Of a stretch of DNA of 8,323 nucleotides, positions 6,401 to 8,323 are shown in pieces; within the stretch, counting starts at the first letter, position 1, and every line of letters starts with the position of its first letter. This DNA comes from an uncultured Clostridia bacterium (GTDB lineage Bacteria > Bacillota > Clostridia > Oscillospirales > Oscillospiraceae). The stretch spans positions 1 to 8,323 of the forward strand of contig CAMWSZ010000111.1 of NCBI GenBank assembly GCA_947177005.1, written 5' to 3'. The position numbers were made by a program, and so were the translations under genes. A model generated the notes under the pieces. The model did no database searches. It had not been told where the DNA came from and saw nothing but the letters and a program-made list of their open reading frames with translations.

Positions 6401-6576
6401 GCGCCTTTGAAAACTGCGTTTCACTGGAGGGAATCACCATTCCAGAGGGCGTGAGAGAGATTCCGGAGCGCGCATTTTTCCGTTGTCATTCCCTGCACCG
6501 GGCGGTTTTGCCCGCCGGAATCTCCGTAAAGGATGATTCCTTTATTGGATGTCCGCTGCAAGGGGAAAGATCATGA
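3463..6576 (+). CDS. Large LRR_5/BspA-like leucine-rich-repeat protein, no signal peptide
   Basis: A 1037-residue protein made almost wholly of BspA-type (LRR_5) repeats of about 23 residues, with the pattern IP-x-G/S-V-x-x-IG-x-x-AF-x-x-C-x-x-L-x-x-V. I count about 35 AF/CF/VF anchors. LRR_5 proteins usually bind proteins, and many are cell-surface or secreted. This one starts MMEGMEIRQGVLL with no signal peptide, no membrane helix and no sorting motif at its end (CPLQGERS), so a cytoplasmic location is inferred. Four related interruptions break the array: FPDGSLYELD at 162, LPDGQVCALH at 286, a diverged VRTGGKAWVLS at 676 and LPDGTTYRLD at 847. Each is followed by a helical-looking stretch such as ELVRIIAEDIY or PLVRRIFQDCM, then a re-entry segment G-x-L-L ... 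IPEGV-x-x-IG at about 203, 324, 718 and 887. The protein itself starts with such a segment at residue 10. It overlaps dus and the reductase by ATGA. No catalytic domain is visible; a binding or scaffold role is likely. Confidence 0.9.
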   Translation: MMEGMEIRQGVLLRCTLRETEAAVPEGVHTIGPNAFKGCVSLERVYLPGSLREIGASAFKGCRRLQSVNIPGGLERVGEYAFYRCHALREIGLPAGVRELGDCTFLYCDSLERAAIPGVLRLGRQVFLNDLSLRELTVAADLSAGQVRDVFTGCGQLTRFRFPDGSLYELDSPVQALLSGFHGPELVRIIAEDIYRSMELQNGVMLRFRTNLPRADIPEGIVEIGRSCFFDKRGITFVRLPQSLRAIRSCAFRNCISLERLELGSVNVRIDSDAFQNCSALREIILPDGQVCALHGLVPPGADTPLVVREIHAQLLSDFVLSGGILLQYLGREARPVVPEGVRVIGRRAFAGNDAIDRVILPDTVEEIQKEAFADCPALQAVPLPGSVRRLGEAVFAGCGKLIRCAIPEGVSAIPPSAFRRCGTLREAALPGSVREIGELAFDGCCKLPGIVLPAGLVKIGDMAFYKCGALRRIEIPDSVEDIGNNAFAKCSLVSVKLEHSPKKLGKNCFAWCEKLDLKNLPEKAERIPEAVYDGQDYAGIVRLPEGIRRIGANAFYNNQKITGIIFPHSLEEIGTRAFQRCTNLERIELQSAVRTGPSAFENCVRLKSLSAPQALQIGKRAFSGCLALRKADLAEGTRLDSLAFEDCARLECLTLPENSDMECDSFSGCTALRTVRTGGKAWVLSGWDALFDTSLPEQVRAVWISAQQCFSYQYRTRTLTAYHGCCPVIRIPDGVREIGPEVFRDHLMLEELYIPDSVTAVGERAFHGTPWLDRLKAAAPLPLIHGILPEAAFCRGVVTIPVEVRRIAGWAFTNQYGLEGVIFESSETVCEDFAFRNCINLRFVTLPDGTTYRLDCLEDRDAPDLPPLVRRIFQDCMNCFKVDGQGTLIECTGNIPRLTVPKGVTAIGPGVFANSNLLEEIILTPEVREIHGESFAQCRWLEQVRGGSGVERIGERAFINCTNLRRVEFGQCLRELDKRAFENCVSLEGITIPEGVREIPERAFFRCHSLHRAVLPAGISVKDDSFIGCPLQGERS
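3490..6552 (+). repeat. Array of LRR_5 repeats in five blocks
   Basis: This is the coding stretch for the roughly 23-residue repeats. Blocks restart at about 3490, 4069, 4432, 5614 and 6121, giving block lengths of roughly 193, 121, 394, 170 and 150 residues. The similarity is at protein level. Exact DNA repeats are short, for example the same 15 nt (CTGCGGGAAATCGGC) at 3613-3627 and 3724-3738. This suggests old duplications rather than recent copying. Confidence 0.75.
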
Positions 6577-7646
6577 GATACCGGACGCTTGGGCAGACCG
6601 GACTGCGTGTTTCAGAGATTGGCTTTGGGACCATCCCGATTTTGAAAGGGGATGTCCCTGTTCTTCCGGATTATTACAATTTGGACGACGATGAGGCCAT
6701 AGCTTTGCTGTGTCAGGCTTTAGAATGCGGCATCAATCTTTTTGATACCGCCGTCGTTCCGGAGTACGGCGACGCGGAGATCAAATTAGGCCGTTTTGCC
6801 CGGCAGGCAGGGCGTGAACGGCTAATCATTTCGGACAAGGCGCGGTTTTTTACCGGGGACGAGATCTATGCGGCTGTATGCCGGTCCGTCGAAAATCTGG
6901 GCGGCATTCATCCGGACGTCTATTTTGTGCATCAGGCGGACCCGGAACACGACATCTTTTCGCCCGGCGGTGCGCTGGACGCTCTGGTCTGGTGCCGTGA
7001 AGAGGGAAAAATCGGTTTTACCGGCGTTGCGACGCACTACTATGACCTTTTAGAGCGTGCGGTCCGGGACCCGCGGGTGGATGTGGTGCAGGGCAGCGGC
7101 AACCTGCTGGAGCGTGGAATGCTGGACCGGATGATACAGGATACCCGTTTTACCCGCAAAGGATTTCTTCTCAATAAGGTCTATGCTGCTGGCGTTCTGC
7201 CCGGTTTTTTTACGGAAAACGAGCTGCTGGGCAACGTGCTCTGCTACCCCATATCCTCCGCTCTGGTAGGAATGGGAACCGCCGGACAGTTGGCGGCGGC
7301 GCTTGCAGGCGCGGCGCGTCCCGCACCCAAATTGACCTTTGAGCAGGTGCTTTCCCGTCTCCGCACTGTATACGATCCCATCCCCTGCGACCGCTGCCAG
7401 CGGTGCGTATGTCCCTACGGAACCGAACCACATATTTTGCTCCGGCAGATGAATTACTTTTTCCTGGGAAAAGATTACTGGGCGCTGCGCAAGCTTGATT
7501 TGGATATCGCCCGCACCGCCGCACAGTGCCGCCGGTGTCCGGACGCAGCCTGCCGGAAAAACTGTCCCCGAAGCCTGCGGATTCCGGAGTATATTCAGGA
7601 GGCGGAACGGCTGGTGGAACAGTATATATATCATGGCTGGATTTGA
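6573..7646 (+). CDS. Aldo/keto reductase with C-terminal iron-sulfur domain (COG1453-like)
   Basis: A 357-residue two-domain oxidoreductase. Residues 1 to about 245 are an NAD(P)H-dependent aldo/keto reductase barrel: it begins MRYRTLGQTGLRVSEIGFGT, and the catalytic tetrad is present as D58 (NLFDTA), Y65 (PEYGDAE), K89 (ISDKA) and H120 (YFVHQAD). The C-terminal part carries C272-x2-C275-x2-C278-x-C280-P and C319-x2-C322-x4-C327-x3-C331-P, eight cysteines that suggest two [4Fe-4S] clusters passing electrons to or from the barrel. The first motif is one residue shorter than the CxxCxxCxxCP I remember for this family. The start at 6573 has AAGGGG 7 nt upstream and overlaps the LRR stop by ATGA; an upstream in-frame ATG at 6549 would add eight residues with no family match. 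The substrate is unknown. Iron-sulfur content fits an anaerobe. Confidence 0.92.
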   Translation: MRYRTLGQTGLRVSEIGFGTIPILKGDVPVLPDYYNLDDDEAIALLCQALECGINLFDTAVVPEYGDAEIKLGRFARQAGRERLIISDKARFFTGDEIYAAVCRSVENLGGIHPDVYFVHQADPEHDIFSPGGALDALVWCREEGKIGFTGVATHYYDLLERAVRDPRVDVVQGSGNLLERGMLDRMIQDTRFTRKGFLLNKVYAAGVLPGFFTENELLGNVLCYPISSALVGMGTAGQLAAALAGAARPAPKLTFEQVLSRLRTVYDPIPCDRCQRCVCPYGTEPHILLRQMNYFFLGKDYWALRKLDLDIARTAAQCRRCPDAACRKNCPRSLRIPEYIQEAERLVEQYIYHGWI

Positions 7647-7661
7647 CAAGGAGGACGGCTG

Positions 7662-8323
7662 ATGAATGATATTTGGAACATTTTACAGATAGAACCTACC
7701 CAAGACAGCAATGCCATTCGCCGTGCGTATGCCCGGCGGGTGCGGGAGTGTCATCCGGAGGAGGACCCGGAGGGCTTTTTGAAACTGCGTGAGGCGTATC
7801 AGGCGGCCTTAGCCTGTGCGGCGGGAAGTACCCAGACGCCGGAGGAACCTGCCGGTGAACCGGACGCAGGCTGGACGATCTCCGCCGGAGAGGAACCAAA
7901 CCCCTACCTTGACCACGAAGCCACACAAAATTTCCTGACCTTGTATACCGGAAAGCAGCGCAAAAACGGTAAGCTGTGGCAGGAATATTTCATCTCTCCG
8001 GCATTTCTGGACGCATCCCGTGACAGCCGCTTTACCGCGCTGCTGCGGGACCATGCCGTGCGGCTGGAGGCGGAGTATCCGCCGCCCCGGGAATTTCTGA
8101 TCTGGCTGTATATCGCCTATCAAATAACGGCACACAAGAGCGTCTATCTGATCGACTTGGAGCACCCGGAATTGGGCGAACGGACAAAGATTCAATTTCA
8201 GGTCAGCGACGGGGGGATGTTTGACGGCCTTGAAGCTATTTTTGAGATTGCGGTCAAGGGCCCCATTCACAAAAAGCCGCAAAAAAACGAGCTGGCAGTT
8301 TTCACCAGCTTTCGGGAATATTA
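7662..8323 (+). CDS. J-domain (DnaJ-like) protein, N-terminal 220 residues, runs off the right edge
   Basis: The frame is open from ATG 7662 to the window end. AAGGAGG at 7648-7654 lies 7 nt upstream, and the reductase stop is 15 nt before. Residues 2-50 are a J domain: DIWNILQIEPTQD, then the basic helix AIRRAYARRVREC, the loop HPEEDPEGF, and the last helix KLREAYQAAL. J domains stimulate the ATPase of an Hsp70 (DnaK) partner through His-Pro-Asp; here the motif is H31-P32-E33. Residues about 51-80 are an acidic, flexible linker (TQTPEEPAGEPDAG). Residues 86-155 (ATQNFLTLYTGKQRKNGKLW ... EFLIWLYIAYQI) resemble the region that follows the J domain in a Firmicutes family I recall as uncharacterised J-domain proteins. 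There is no Gly/Phe region or zinc-finger repeat so far, so this is not DnaJ itself. The C-terminus, which may include membrane helices, lies outside the window. Confidence 0.88.
   Translation, partial: MNDIWNILQIEPTQDSNAIRRAYARRVRECHPEEDPEGFLKLREAYQAALACAAGSTQTPEEPAGEPDAGWTISAGEEPNPYLDHEATQNFLTLYTGKQRKNGKLWQEYFISPAFLDASRDSRFTALLRDHAVRLEAEYPPPREFLIWLYIAYQITAHKSVYLIDLEHPELGERTKIQFQVSDGGMFDGLEAIFEIAVKGPIHKKPQKNELAVFTSFREY

Noticed and set aside
6549..6572. Upstream extension of the aldo/keto reductase to ATG 6549
   Set aside because: The family begins at MRYRTLGQTG; the eight added residues come from LRR coding sequence in another frame.

Overview
The window looks like chromosomal DNA from a low-oxygen, probably gut-associated member of the Clostridia, with Oscillospirales-like organisms the best guess. 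The reasons are strong AGGAGG-type ribosome binding sites at 7-10 nt spacing, a GC-rich codon choice (judged by eye, not computed), two iron-sulfur proteins, and a large LRR_5/BspA-like repeat protein beside a degenerate J-domain protein. That mixture is familiar from such genomes. No phage, transposon, CRISPR, rRNA or tRNA feature is visible.

Layout: two divergent, tightly packed transcription units leave from one 246-nt intergenic region (1376-1621), which carries a recognisable sigma-A-type promoter for each direction. Leftward: a RimJ/RimL-like GNAT acetyltransferase (857-1375), a short QueG-like double [4Fe-4S] protein (138-860), and an unidentified gene that starts with TTG at 141 and leaves the window at base 1. 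Both junctions are 4-nt stop/start overlaps (ATGA and TTGA).

Rightward: a signal-peptide plus four-helix membrane protein of unknown function (1622-2500), a DusB-like tRNA-dihydrouridine synthase (2510-3466), a 1037-residue leucine-rich-repeat protein without a signal peptide (3463-6576), an aldo/keto reductase with a C-terminal eight-cysteine iron-sulfur domain (6573-7646), and the start of a J-domain protein (7662 to the window end). The last gene is still open at base 8323. Dus/LRR and LRR/reductase also join by ATGA overlaps, so these proteins are probably made together.

How the genes work together is not settled by the sequence. The least explained part is the LRR - reductase - J-protein unit. 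The LRR protein appears cytoplasmic and is built from five LRR blocks separated by four related interruptions. The J-protein has HPE where HPD is expected. A cytoplasmic scaffold or chaperone-like module is one reading, offered as inference only. The smaller finds are the overlooked TTG-started gene at the left edge, a perfect 10-bp hairpin just inside the dus coding region, and a possible slippery heptamer near the right edge.
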